18,447 bases of DNA from JAAXKN01 sp050259615 (GTDB lineage Bacteria; Bacteroidota; Ignavibacteria; Ignavibacteriales; SURF-24). Under the pieces are notes generated by a model, which was not told where the DNA came from, ran no database searches, and saw only the letters and a list, made by a program, of their open reading frames with translations. Where the stretch lies: assembly GCA_050259615.1 (NCBI GenBank), contig JBLNAZ010000010.1:1-18447 (forward strand). The letters are read 5' to 3'. Position numbers and translations under genes: made by a program. Below, one piece after another: positions 1 to 5,869 of this stretch (the first letter of the stretch is position 1; each line of letters begins with the position of its first letter).

Positions 1-10
1 GAATTTTTAT

Positions 11-469
11 ATGGAACTGCCAACTTTATATCACCATATGGATGACGACGACCTCCTCATGATCTCAAATGCCATACGCGAGGCCGAAAAAACTACATCC
101 GGTGAAATACGCGTCAGCATCAGGGAAAAGAAACATTTCCTCAGGCGCAAAAAAACTATCGGGGAACTGGCCAAAGAGGAATTCTTCCGGCTTGGAATGG
201 ATAAAACACGCGACAAGACAGGCATACTTATTTATCTTCTCCTTTCGGAAAAAAAGTTTCATATACTTGCCGATACCGGAATTAACGAAAAGGTGGAAAA
301 GAATACCTGGCACAAAATTAAAGACAATATGCAGGAAAAGTTCCGCCAGGGATTTTTCTCAGACGGCATTATACTCGGCATCCGCGAGGTCGGGGAAATA
401 TTAACCAGACACTTCCCGGTTAAGGAAGACGATACTAATGAGCTGCCAAATACGGTCTCATTCAGGTAA
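11..469 (+). CDS. TPM-domain protein (TPM_phosphatase / DUF477 type), cytosolic-looking
   Basis: A 152-residue protein with the pattern of the TPM domain (TLP18.3/Psb32/MOLO-1 family, Pfam TPM_phosphatase). It opens with a helix ending EAEKTTSGEIRVSI (about residues 24-37), followed by a basic patch, then GILIYLLLSEKKFHILADTGI (about 71-91), and a helical end with GFFSDGIILGIREVGEILTRHFP. These blocks match the core strands and helices of family members. No signal peptide or C-terminal membrane anchor is visible, unlike secreted YgcG-type members, so it fits the shorter cytosolic or peripheral subgroup. The reading frame is open to the left edge of the window, so the true start could be upstream; ATG at 38 is another candidate. 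The biochemical role of the family in bacteria is poorly defined, and weak phosphatase activity is known only for some plant members. The MBL-fold gene follows 42 bp downstream on the same strand and may be cotranscribed. Confidence 0.72.
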   Translation: MELPTLYHHMDDDDLLMISNAIREAEKTTSGEIRVSIREKKHFLRRKKTIGELAKEEFFRLGMDKTRDKTGILIYLLLSEKKFHILADTGINEKVEKNTWHKIKDNMQEKFRQGFFSDGIILGIREVGEILTRHFPVKEDDTNELPNTVSFR

Positions 470-511
470 ATGATTTGGTGAATGTAAGTTTTGACCAGGT
501 AAACAGCTATA

Positions 512-1450
512 ATGAATAGAAGATCTTTTATTACAAAGGGCTTTTTAGCTTCCCTCGGCTTTGTATTAACTTCTCCTTTCACAGGCCGTAAAGAGGAAAA
601 CCTAAGTGCGGCTTTACTCAGCGTAAACCGCCCCGATATATCTCTCTGGAACGATAACAACCTCAGCCTTTCATGGATCGGCCACTCCACAATTTTAATG
701 AACTTTTACGGCAAATGGATTTTAACCGACCCCGTATTCTTCGCGCGCGTGGGCATCCATGCCCTGGGCTTTACATGGGGACCTTCACGCTATTCAGCCC
801 CGGCGCTCGGAATTGATGAACTTCCTAAAATCGATTTGATCCTTCTTTCTCACGCGCATATGGACCATATGGACTGGGAATCCTTAAAAACAATTGCTGA
901 AAAGCAGCCGGGACAAATTGACGTGGTAACTTCCTACCATTCCAAAGACGTTATCGGCGAGCTACCATGGAAATCTTTAACCGAACTCGACTGGGGCGGA
1001 AGCCATGAAATAGATTCAACTCTAATCAAAGCTTACGAGGTGAAGCACTTCGGGTGGAGATTCCCCTGGGAAAAGGACCGCTCCAGAGGCTTCTTTAAAG
1101 ACGGCAGGAGCTATAACGCCTACCTCATTGAACGGAACGGGAAGAAAATACTATTCGGCGGCGACACGGCAAATACCAATAAGCTGGATATACTTAAAGG
1201 CGAGGGGGTGAACGTTGCAATTATGCCTATTGGAGCATACCGCCCATGGAAATTCAACCACTGCAACCCCGAGGAAGCCCTCATTATGGCCGAAAGAATG
1301 AAGGCGGAATATTTTATACCTATCCACTGCAATACATTCCAGCAGGGGATGGAACCCAGAGACGAACCCCTCAGGTGGCTTAATGAATCCGTAAAGAACT
1401 ATCCCCTTAAACTAGGGCTTAATGAAATAGGACAGAGCTTCCGGATCTGA
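512..1450 (+). CDS. Tat-exported MBL-fold metallohydrolase, NAPE-PLD / UlaG-like
   Basis: A 312-residue metallo-beta-lactamase-fold hydrolase. Metal ligands visible in order are the HxHxDH motif HAHMDH (residues 114-119), a probable His near 179, Asp in GGDTA (216-220) and His272 in IPIHCNTF. The opening WIGHST (55-60), LTDPVF and ELPKIDLILLSH match N-acylphosphatidylethanolamine phospholipase D-like and RomA-like proteins closely, and HCNPEEA (250-256) matches their HxDPEEA segment. The N-terminus begins MNRRSF and then a hydrophobic stretch, which is a twin-arginine signal, so folded, metal-loaded export is likely. Family members hydrolyse phosphodiester or lactone bonds; the substrate cannot be read from sequence. 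It is followed by the independent hicAB unit. Confidence is high for fold, moderate for the NAPE-PLD-like subgroup, and low for substrate. Confidence 0.88.
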   Translation: MNRRSFITKGFLASLGFVLTSPFTGRKEENLSAALLSVNRPDISLWNDNNLSLSWIGHSTILMNFYGKWILTDPVFFARVGIHALGFTWGPSRYSAPALGIDELPKIDLILLSHAHMDHMDWESLKTIAEKQPGQIDVVTSYHSKDVIGELPWKSLTELDWGGSHEIDSTLIKAYEVKHFGWRFPWEKDRSRGFFKDGRSYNAYLIERNGKKILFGGDTANTNKLDILKGEGVNVAIMPIGAYRPWKFNHCNPEEALIMAERMKAEYFIPIHCNTFQQGMEPRDEPLRWLNESVKNYPLKLGLNEIGQSFRI

Positions 1451-1476
1451 ACTGCCTTAAACTCCTTAAAATAAAA

Positions 1477-1505
1477 TTGAAAAATTGCCCGCCTTATTAT
1501 ATAAT
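1477..1505 (+). promoter_or_regulatory. sigma70-like promoter of hicAB
   Basis: TTGAAA at 1477-1482 and a perfect TATAAT at 1500-1505 are separated by exactly 17 bp. Transcription would start near 1512, about 22 bp before the hicA ATG at 1534. This is the best -35/-10 match that I noticed in the window. It argues that hicAB has its own promoter rather than depending on readthrough from the upstream hydrolase. Confidence 0.6.
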
Positions 1506-1513
1506 ATTATATA
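1498..1513. promoter_or_regulatory. 16-bp perfect palindrome over the hicAB -10, candidate operator
   Basis: The two half sites TATATAAT and ATTATATA are exact reverse complements (1498-1505 and 1506-1513) and overlap the -10 element and the expected transcription start. Toxin-antitoxin operons are often autoregulated at such a palindrome. The AT-only composition makes a chance palindrome more likely, and the HicB here has no obvious DNA-binding tail, so this is tentative. Confidence 0.35.
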
Positions 1514-1533
1514 TCAGAGAGGGATTGCGCCCT

Positions 1534-1719
1534 ATGAGGCAGAAGGATTTGATAAGACTGCTGGAAAAGGACGGATGGTACCGCTTCCGCTCGGAAGGAA
1601 ACATCCGGCAGTTTAAGCACACGCTTAAAACGGGAGTTATTACCATCTCAGGCAGGCCGCAAGACATGCTGGCTGATTACTCTGTCATTAATATTCTTGA
1701 TAAAGCAGGTTTAAGATAA
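1534..1719 (+). CDS. hicA: HicA-family toxin (mRNA interferase fold), atypical active-site motif
   Basis: A 61-residue protein with the HicA dsRBD-like fold pattern: MRQKDLIRLLEKDGWY, then RQFKH, then a short strand VITISG, and the final helix ending ILDKAGLR. HicA toxins are ribosome-independent RNases that cut mRNA. In typical members the segment before RQFKH or RQYKH reads Gly-Ser-His, and that His is catalytic; here it reads Gly-Asn-Ile (residues 22-24), so the usual catalytic His appears to be Ile. His29 of RQFKH remains. The start at 1534 is chosen because GAGAGGG (about 1517-1523) lies at good spacing before it and because family members begin here; an upstream TTG at 1477 lies inside the promoter and is rejected. 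The stop overlaps the hicB start by one base (TAATG), implying translational coupling. Confidence 0.82.
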   Translation: MRQKDLIRLLEKDGWYRFRSEGNIRQFKHTLKTGVITISGRPQDMLADYSVINILDKAGLR

Positions 1720-1961
1720 TGAAATACCTAATAGTAGTGGAAAACACAAAAACCGGTTTTTCTGCCTGTTCACCCGATCTTGAAGGATGCGTAGCTACGG
1801 GATTTACAAAAGACGAAGTGGAACATTCTATGGTTCAGGCTATAAAAGCTCACCTGAAAAGCCTGAGGGATGAGGGCTACATTATACCTGAACCCAGGTG
1901 CTATGCAGAGTACGTTGAAATACCGGACAAAACACCCGAAGAATATTCATTCGGGCAGTAA
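1719..1961 (+). CDS. hicB: HicB-like antitoxin (UPF0150 / PF15919 type)
   Basis: An 80-residue protein with the HicB partial RNase-H-like fold. Key family blocks are MKYLIVVE, TGFSACSPDLEGCVATG (about residues 12-28), a helix HSMVQAIKAHLKSLRDEG, and IPEPRCYAEYVEI near the end. HicB binds and inactivates HicA. This is the short form: after the fold there is only an acidic tail (PDKTPEEYSFGQ) and no recognisable helix-turn-helix or ribbon-helix-helix, so any autorepression would need the fold itself or another factor. It is coupled to hicA by a one-base stop/start overlap. The gene ends 11 bp from the convergent EamA transporter. Confidence 0.88.
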   Translation: MKYLIVVENTKTGFSACSPDLEGCVATGFTKDEVEHSMVQAIKAHLKSLRDEGYIIPEPRCYAEYVEIPDKTPEEYSFGQ

Positions 1962-1972
1962 CTTCTTCTTCT

Positions 1973-2911
1973 CTAATCCGCAGCTTTTTTATCCGGAAGC
2001 TTTTTATCCAGCTGCTGATAGAGAATCCCGCCTATAATTAATAAAAGTCCTGCAATGGAATAAACCGATATTTTCTCATTTAATATCAGCGTAATAAAAA
2101 TAAGCGATATAAAGGGCGAAAGATATGCAAGCGTGGAAGTCCGCGCTTTATTCTTACTCAGTGCAAGCCCCTTCATCCAGAGGAAAAATGTAATTCCCAT
2201 TTCAAAAAGGCCTACGTATGCGGCGCCAGCTATGTATAAAGGGTTACCGACTTTGAAGCTTCCGAAGAGCACAAGATATAACGCCGAATAAACCGTTCCC
2301 ATAAGAAAAGCCCCGAAAAGTTTGGATGGAGCCTCTCTTTTATCTATAACGTTTAATATCCAGTAAGAGCCCCAGATTACGGAGCTCCCGACGGCAAGGA
2401 TAACGCCTTCGGGATCATGGAATTTGAGGCTGAAAACGTCTCCGCGTGTTGCAATTACAACTACGCCTAAAAAAGCAGTTACAAGTCCCATAATTGTCTT
2501 AAAGCCCAGGTGCTCCTTTAAGAACAGAGCCGACATAAGGGATATCATTATGGGCCAAGTATAATTAAGAGGCTGGGCCTCATAGGCAGGCAGGAGAGAG
2601 TAGGCCTTAAAGAGCACCATATAATAAAGAAAAGGGTTCAGAAGTCCCAGAAACAAGCTGTTAAGAATATATTTTCCTTTCAGTTCAGAAAACATCTTCT
2701 TTCTGCCTGAGGCAAGAAGAATTACAAAAAGGACAACAGTGCTTGAGAGTGAAGAATAGAATAAAAGCTGTTCATAGCTTAAGCCCTCCAGGGCGAGCTT
2801 AAAAGCCGTAGCCACCGTGGACCATAATAGCACAGCGCCTACAGAATAAAGGATAGATCTTCGTCTTTTTATAAATTCCAGAATATTCATGCCGAAAGGT
2901 AAGAAAAACAT
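1973..2911 (-). CDS. EamA-family (DMT superfamily) transporter
   Basis: A 312-residue, very hydrophobic protein with about ten membrane segments arranged as two EamA repeats (roughly residues 20-150 and 165-305). The first repeat opens with LLWSTVATAFKLAL and contains YNYTWP-like QPLNYTWPIMISLMSALFLKEHLGFKTIMG split over the segment; the second contains SSVIWGSYWILNVI and SPFISLIFITLILNEKI. These are hallmarks of drug/metabolite transporters of the EamA/RhaT type in the inner membrane. The substrate cannot be predicted. The start could be either ATG at 2911 or the in-frame ATG at 2890; neither has a good Shine-Dalgarno, and the later start places the first membrane helix at the usual distance. 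It is divergent from the DUF2721 gene and convergent with hicB. Confidence 0.87.
   Translation of the reverse strand: MFFLPFGMNILEFIKRRRSILYSVGAVLLWSTVATAFKLALEGLSYEQLLFYSSLSSTVVLFVILLASGRKKMFSELKGKYILNSLFLGLLNPFLYYMVLFKAYSLLPAYEAQPLNYTWPIMISLMSALFLKEHLGFKTIMGLVTAFLGVVVIATRGDVFSLKFHDPEGVILAVGSSVIWGSYWILNVIDKREAPSKLFGAFLMGTVYSALYLVLFGSFKVGNPLYIAGAAYVGLFEMGITFFLWMKGLALSKNKARTSTLAYLSPFISLIFITLILNEKISVYSIAGLLLIIGGILYQQLDKKLPDKKAAD
1982..2005 (+). terminator. weak candidate terminator for hicAB inside the EamA 3' end
   Basis: AGCTT (1982-1986) and AAGCT (1997-2001) can pair around a 10-nt loop and are followed by TTTT (2002-2005) in the hicAB direction. The stem is only 5 bp, so strength is doubtful. 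It lies within the convergent transporter's coding end. Confidence 0.25.
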
Positions 2912-3058
2912 GGCAAAAGAAATAAACCGAAGACGAAAAAGTATTTTATGTCAAAAAATAATAGGTTTTTTTTTATTTTTATATGTCTGCCTTTGTATTT
3001 TACGGGCAGTTCTATATATTCTTTTTTACACATATTGATTTAATACAGGAAAAATAAA

Positions 3059-3550
3059 ATGACTCAGATCGTTGGGCAAAATGTTTCGGTTACTCAGATT
3101 ATTCAGCTCATGCTCGCTCCCGCAGTGATGATTAATGCTTGCGGACTGCTTATACTGGGCATCAATAATAAATATTCACTCGTCGTAAACAGAATCCGCC
3201 TCCTTAATGAGGAAAAACGCAAACTCACATTAAAGGCCGGCGACAGGGATTTTAATTACGAGGAAAACGTCCGCCTCGAGAGCATCGCACACCAGCTGAA
3301 AGAACTCGTCTTCCGCGTCAAAATTGTGCGCAATGCGGTCTTAAGCTATACTTCGGCTGTGGCTCTGTTTGTTCTTACTTCACTCCTGATTGCAATTGAC
3401 TACTATGGCAAATCCTTTAATCTTCAGGGTGTAATTATTGCCGCATTCTTAGTTGGTATGATAGTGGTCTTTACCGGCGTTGGATTCGCGTTTTTTGAAA
3501 CTAAAAAAGGCTACGATATCGTACAATACGAAGTAAAAGCAGATGAATGA
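3059..3550 (+). CDS. DUF2721 integral membrane protein
   Basis: A 163-residue protein with three predicted membrane helices (about residues 14-34, 93-113 and 121-145) and a charged cytoplasmic helical segment between the first and second. The first part, MLAPAVMINACGLLILGINNKYSLVVNRIR with LNEEKR after it, matches the signature of DUF2721, a family of unknown function. AGGA at about 3047-3050 gives a good ribosome-binding site 8 nt before the ATG. Its last 8 bases overlap the start of aat in another frame, so the two are almost certainly cotranscribed and coupled. Upstream a possible but poor promoter (TTGTAT 2993-2998, TATATT 3015-3020, 16-bp spacer) lies in the divergent region with the EamA gene. 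Confidence 0.85.
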   Translation: MTQIVGQNVSVTQIIQLMLAPAVMINACGLLILGINNKYSLVVNRIRLLNEEKRKLTLKAGDRDFNYEENVRLESIAHQLKELVFRVKIVRNAVLSYTSAVALFVLTSLLIAIDYYGKSFNLQGVIIAAFLVGMIVVFTGVGFAFFETKKGYDIVQYEVKADE

Positions 3551-4142
3551 AGATAAACAGTTCTCCGAAGATGAGCTGCTGGAACCTGAGAATATGCTTA
3601 TTCTCTATTCCAGAGGCGCCTTCCCTATGGCCGACGAGGAGGGAAGAATCGACTGGTACTGGCCCCAGACAAGGACTGTCATACCCCTGGAGAACTATAA
3701 CTTCCCCAGAAGCCTGCGCAAATTCATGGAGAAATCGGGCTTCGAATACCGCTTCGATTACAGCTTCATGAAAGTCATAAAAGGCTGCGCAGGCAGGGAA
3801 ACAACCTGGATATCGGATAAACTCATCAAGGCCTATAAACGCCTTCATAAGGCCGGGCACCTGCATACAGTGGAAGCATGGCTGGATGATAAAATTGTGG
3901 GGGGGCTCTACGGCATTACTTACCGCGGGGCCTTTTTCGGCGAATCGATGTTCTCTAAAGTGCCGCAGGCCTCAAAGGCCTGCCTCATTAAACTTATTGA
4001 ACACCTGAACGAAAAAGGCTTTCAGCTCCTCGACGTGCAGTACCAGACTGAACACCTTAAAATGTTCGGAGCAGCTGAAATTACTTTCCAGCAGTACGAC
4101 GAACTCTTAAACAGGGCATACCTTTACGACTGCAAATTCTGA
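3543..4142 (+). CDS. aat: leucyl/phenylalanyl-tRNA--protein transferase
   Basis: A 199-residue enzyme that transfers Leu or Phe from aminoacyl-tRNA to N-terminal Arg or Lys of proteins, marking them for ClpS-ClpAP degradation (bacterial N-end rule) in the cytosol. Family motifs are all visible: GAFPM (25-29), WYWPQTR (38-44), TWIS (88-91), HTVEAW (108-113), GGLYGI (120-125), FFGESMFS (131-138) followed by ASKACL, LLDVQ (162-166) and GAAEI (176-180). Length is slightly shorter than the 234-residue E. coli protein, mainly at the N-terminus. The ATG at 3543 overlaps the end of the DUF2721 gene by 8 bases, which suggests translational coupling. The gene ends 9 bp before the convergent outer-membrane gene, and no terminator is apparent. 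Confidence 0.95.
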   Translation: MNEDKQFSEDELLEPENMLILYSRGAFPMADEEGRIDWYWPQTRTVIPLENYNFPRSLRKFMEKSGFEYRFDYSFMKVIKGCAGRETTWISDKLIKAYKRLHKAGHLHTVEAWLDDKIVGGLYGITYRGAFFGESMFSKVPQASKACLIKLIEHLNEKGFQLLDVQYQTEHLKMFGAAEITFQQYDELLNRAYLYDCKF

Positions 4143-4151
4143 CTAATTTAC

Positions 4152-4661
4152 TTATGGATAGAATCTAAGTCCCAGAGCCAGATCCACCGCAGCACCTGAA
4201 CTGGGGGCAAGTCCTACAAGAGCCCCGAGCTCAAAAAACATCTCCAATGGCACCCTTTCCGGAATAACGTTAAGGCCGAATGAGGCCCTTACGCCAAGGC
4301 CTACTTCACTTGCAGGCCTGTAGAAAAACCTGTCTTTTTCATCTTTATACCAGAAACCGTCTCCTCCTCTGCCGAACCCTAAAGCACCGCCTAAACCCGC
4401 ATAAAGCATGGCAACCCGTGAGTGGAAAGCGTCAATGTGCCACAAATAATCCACATTTATACGGGGACTTCCGAAATATGAGCCGCCGATGCTTCCTGTA
4501 AGCGCATTCTCCCTGTTAAACCAGTACTTAAGTGTAAGCCCTGTAGGCTCTCCTAAAATAATCCCGAATCCGAAATTCTTTCCTTCAGGCCCCTGTGCCA
4601 GGGTTTCCCTAGAAAATCCAAGAACTAGAACCATTAAAACAAAAACATATTTTTTGAACAT
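4152..4661 (-). CDS. small outer-membrane beta-barrel-like protein (DUF3996-like)
   Basis: A 169-residue secreted protein. A signal peptide is evident at residues 1-22 (MFKKYVFVLMVLVLGF then RETLA, with cleavage expected before QGPEG). The mature part is rich in Gly and aromatic residues and alternates in the manner of amphipathic strands: GFGIILGEPTGLTLKYWF, LTGSIGGSYF, AMLYAGLGGALGFG, VGLGVRASFGLNVIP and the end LALGLRFYP. The GIILGEPTGLTLKYW block resembles DUF3996-type proteins. This supports an eight-stranded or similar barrel in the outer membrane, by inference. A GAAGAGA sequence precedes the ATG at good spacing. The cyclo-ligase gene lies 117 bp upstream on the same strand. Confidence 0.75.
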   Translation of the reverse strand: MFKKYVFVLMVLVLGFSRETLAQGPEGKNFGFGIILGEPTGLTLKYWFNRENALTGSIGGSYFGSPRINVDYLWHIDAFHSRVAMLYAGLGGALGFGRGGDGFWYKDEKDRFFYRPASEVGLGVRASFGLNVIPERVPLEMFFELGALVGLAPSSGAAVDLALGLRFYP

Positions 4662-4778
4662 TTGTATCTCTTCTATTATTTTCTTGCATATAACTATTAT
4701 TAAAAGAAAGCAGTTTCATTTACAAGTCAATGATTATTATCATGCATTTGCAGAGCCAGGAACCACCATCCCTTACAT

Positions 4779-5372
4779 TTAATGTTTTTCACTTTCCCTT
4801 GTGTTGATTACCCTCAGCTCGGTAATAATTTTGTCTATCCTGACGTCGTGCAGGTCGCTTTCTATGTAATCAAAAACCTGAAATTCAAAGGCTACTACCA
4901 GCTTCGGGACAAATGTATTTTTAAGAAGACGGTCGTAATGCCCTCCGCCCTGGCCTACGCGCTGGCCGCTTTTGGATATGGCAACAGCAGGAACAATAAA
5001 TAAATCTATATCTGTAAGGTCCTCCCCTGAAAACAGAACCGGCTCCCAGTATCCGTCGGAATTCTGCACCAGATTCTCCCAGCCTGTAAACTGGGCCCTT
5101 CTGAATGTCCCGTTTTCCTTCTGGAATTTCGGCAGGAATACCTCCTTGCCCCAGCCGACGGCAAAATCTATGATTTTCCTCGTGTCAACTTCACCCGGCC
5201 GGTTTGAAACGTAAATGTGTATCTTTTTGGCATATGTGAATTCATCGGCCTGCTTCAGGCGCGCAATGATCCGTTCTGTTTTAAGCGATGCTTCAGCTGG
5301 TGTTACAGAGCGTCTTTTTTCAAGGACTTTTTTACGGGCCTCCGACTTGGGTATTAAGGTGAGCAGTGCCAC
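4779..5372 (-). CDS. 5-formyltetrahydrofolate cyclo-ligase (MTHFS)
   Basis: A 197-residue enzyme of the MTHFS/YgfA/Fau1 family, which converts 5-formyltetrahydrofolate to 5,10-methenyltetrahydrofolate with ATP, recycling a folate storage form in the cytosol. Visible signatures are the basic N-terminal segment SEARKKVLEKRR, IVPAVA (126-131), the nucleotide-binding loop GQRVGQGGGHYDR (136-148) and HDVRIDKIIT (175-184). Length is normal. The start codon is GTG at 5370-5372, supported by GAGGT about 6 nt upstream. Nothing in the adjacent genes ties it to a folate operon. Confidence 0.93.
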   Translation of the reverse strand: MALLTLIPKSEARKKVLEKRRSVTPAEASLKTERIIARLKQADEFTYAKKIHIYVSNRPGEVDTRKIIDFAVGWGKEVFLPKFQKENGTFRRAQFTGWENLVQNSDGYWEPVLFSGEDLTDIDLFIVPAVAISKSGQRVGQGGGHYDRLLKNTFVPKLVVAFEFQVFDYIESDLHDVRIDKIITELRVINTRESEKH

Positions 5373-5652
5373 TTTGACCTCGCAATTATTTTAGAATTTC
5401 AGTCTGCTGCCACTTTAAAATAGTAATTTGCCCGGTTATAGGAAAGTATTTTAATGAATTTACCAAAGAGAAAATTCAGCAGAAATGAGAGTTTTTGCAT
5501 TAATTTTCACTAATACCCCTATTTATCAGTTTGCCGATTAAAAAAATTTCATATATTGCGAATTATTTTTTAAATAATTTTCCGAAAACGATACTCGTGA
5601 CCATATATATTATATATAAAGATTTTTTTTAATTTGGGGAAGGTTAGCTGAA
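5373..5652. other. AT-rich intergenic region between MTHFS and the small ORF
   Basis: 280 bp without a gene, between divergent units. It holds two AT-only dyads: AATTATTT/AAATAATT with a 3-nt centre (5561-5579) and TATATAT/ATATATA around one T (5604-5618). These could mark promoter or operator elements, but the composition makes them weak evidence. GGGGAAGG at 5636-5643 is the ribosome-binding site of the small ORF. Confidence 0.4.
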
Positions 5653-5817
5653 ATGGGGAATAATGAGGAACTAAAGAAAAACAAACTGGAGAAGGCTATT
5701 AAGTCTTTTAGCGAACAGGCTAAAAATCTCCAGGACATAATTGAAATAGTAAAGGCAGAGGATCCTGAGGCCGAATTCCCCAAAAAGGAAGATAAGGATC
5801 AGAAGAAGGAAAAATAG
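5653..5817 (+). CDS. 54-residue charged small protein, unrecognised
   Basis: ATG at 5653 opens a 54-codon frame ending TAG at 5815-5817. The protein starts MGNNEELKKNKLEKAIKSF, continues with an amphipathic helix pattern (SEQAKNLQDIIEIVKAE), then ends in a Lys/Glu/Asp tail (KKEDKDQKKEK). There are no Cys or Trp and no membrane segment or signal peptide. Support for translation is the purine-rich GGGGAAGG (5636-5643) nine bases before the ATG, the position after a long AT-rich leader, and a hairpin terminator immediately at the stop codon. I do not recognise a family. It could be a small helical binding protein. Being an isolated short frame, it could also be spurious. Confidence 0.55.
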   Translation: MGNNEELKKNKLEKAIKSFSEQAKNLQDIIEIVKAEDPEAEFPKKEDKDQKKEK

Positions 5818-5838
5818 CGCCATTAAGTAAAATGGCGC
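5811..5838 (-). terminator. intrinsic terminator of the secreted TIM-barrel gene, overlapping the small ORF's stop
   Basis: GCGCCATT (5817-5824) and AATGGCGC (5831-5838) form a perfect 8-bp stem with a 6-nt loop. Read on the - strand it is followed at once by TATTTTT (5817 side, 5816-5810), the classical terminator form for the gene ending at 5870. On the + strand a T5 run lies further away (5849-5853), so it may also work, less well, for the small ORF, whose TAG contributes the first G of the stem. Confidence 0.7.
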
Positions 5839-5869
5839 CGCTGCTGCCTTTTTGAACCTTATTACTTTT

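Noticed and set aside
1477..1533. N-terminal extension of hicA from a TTG start
   Set aside because: The TTG is the first half of the -35 box, the extension is unlike HicA proteins, and the ATG at 1534 has a good ribosome-binding site.
5630..5636. Bacteroidota-type -7 promoter element (TAnnTTTG) before the small ORF
   Set aside because: The sequence is TAATTTG, one base short of the consensus spacing, and lies on the ribosome-binding site.
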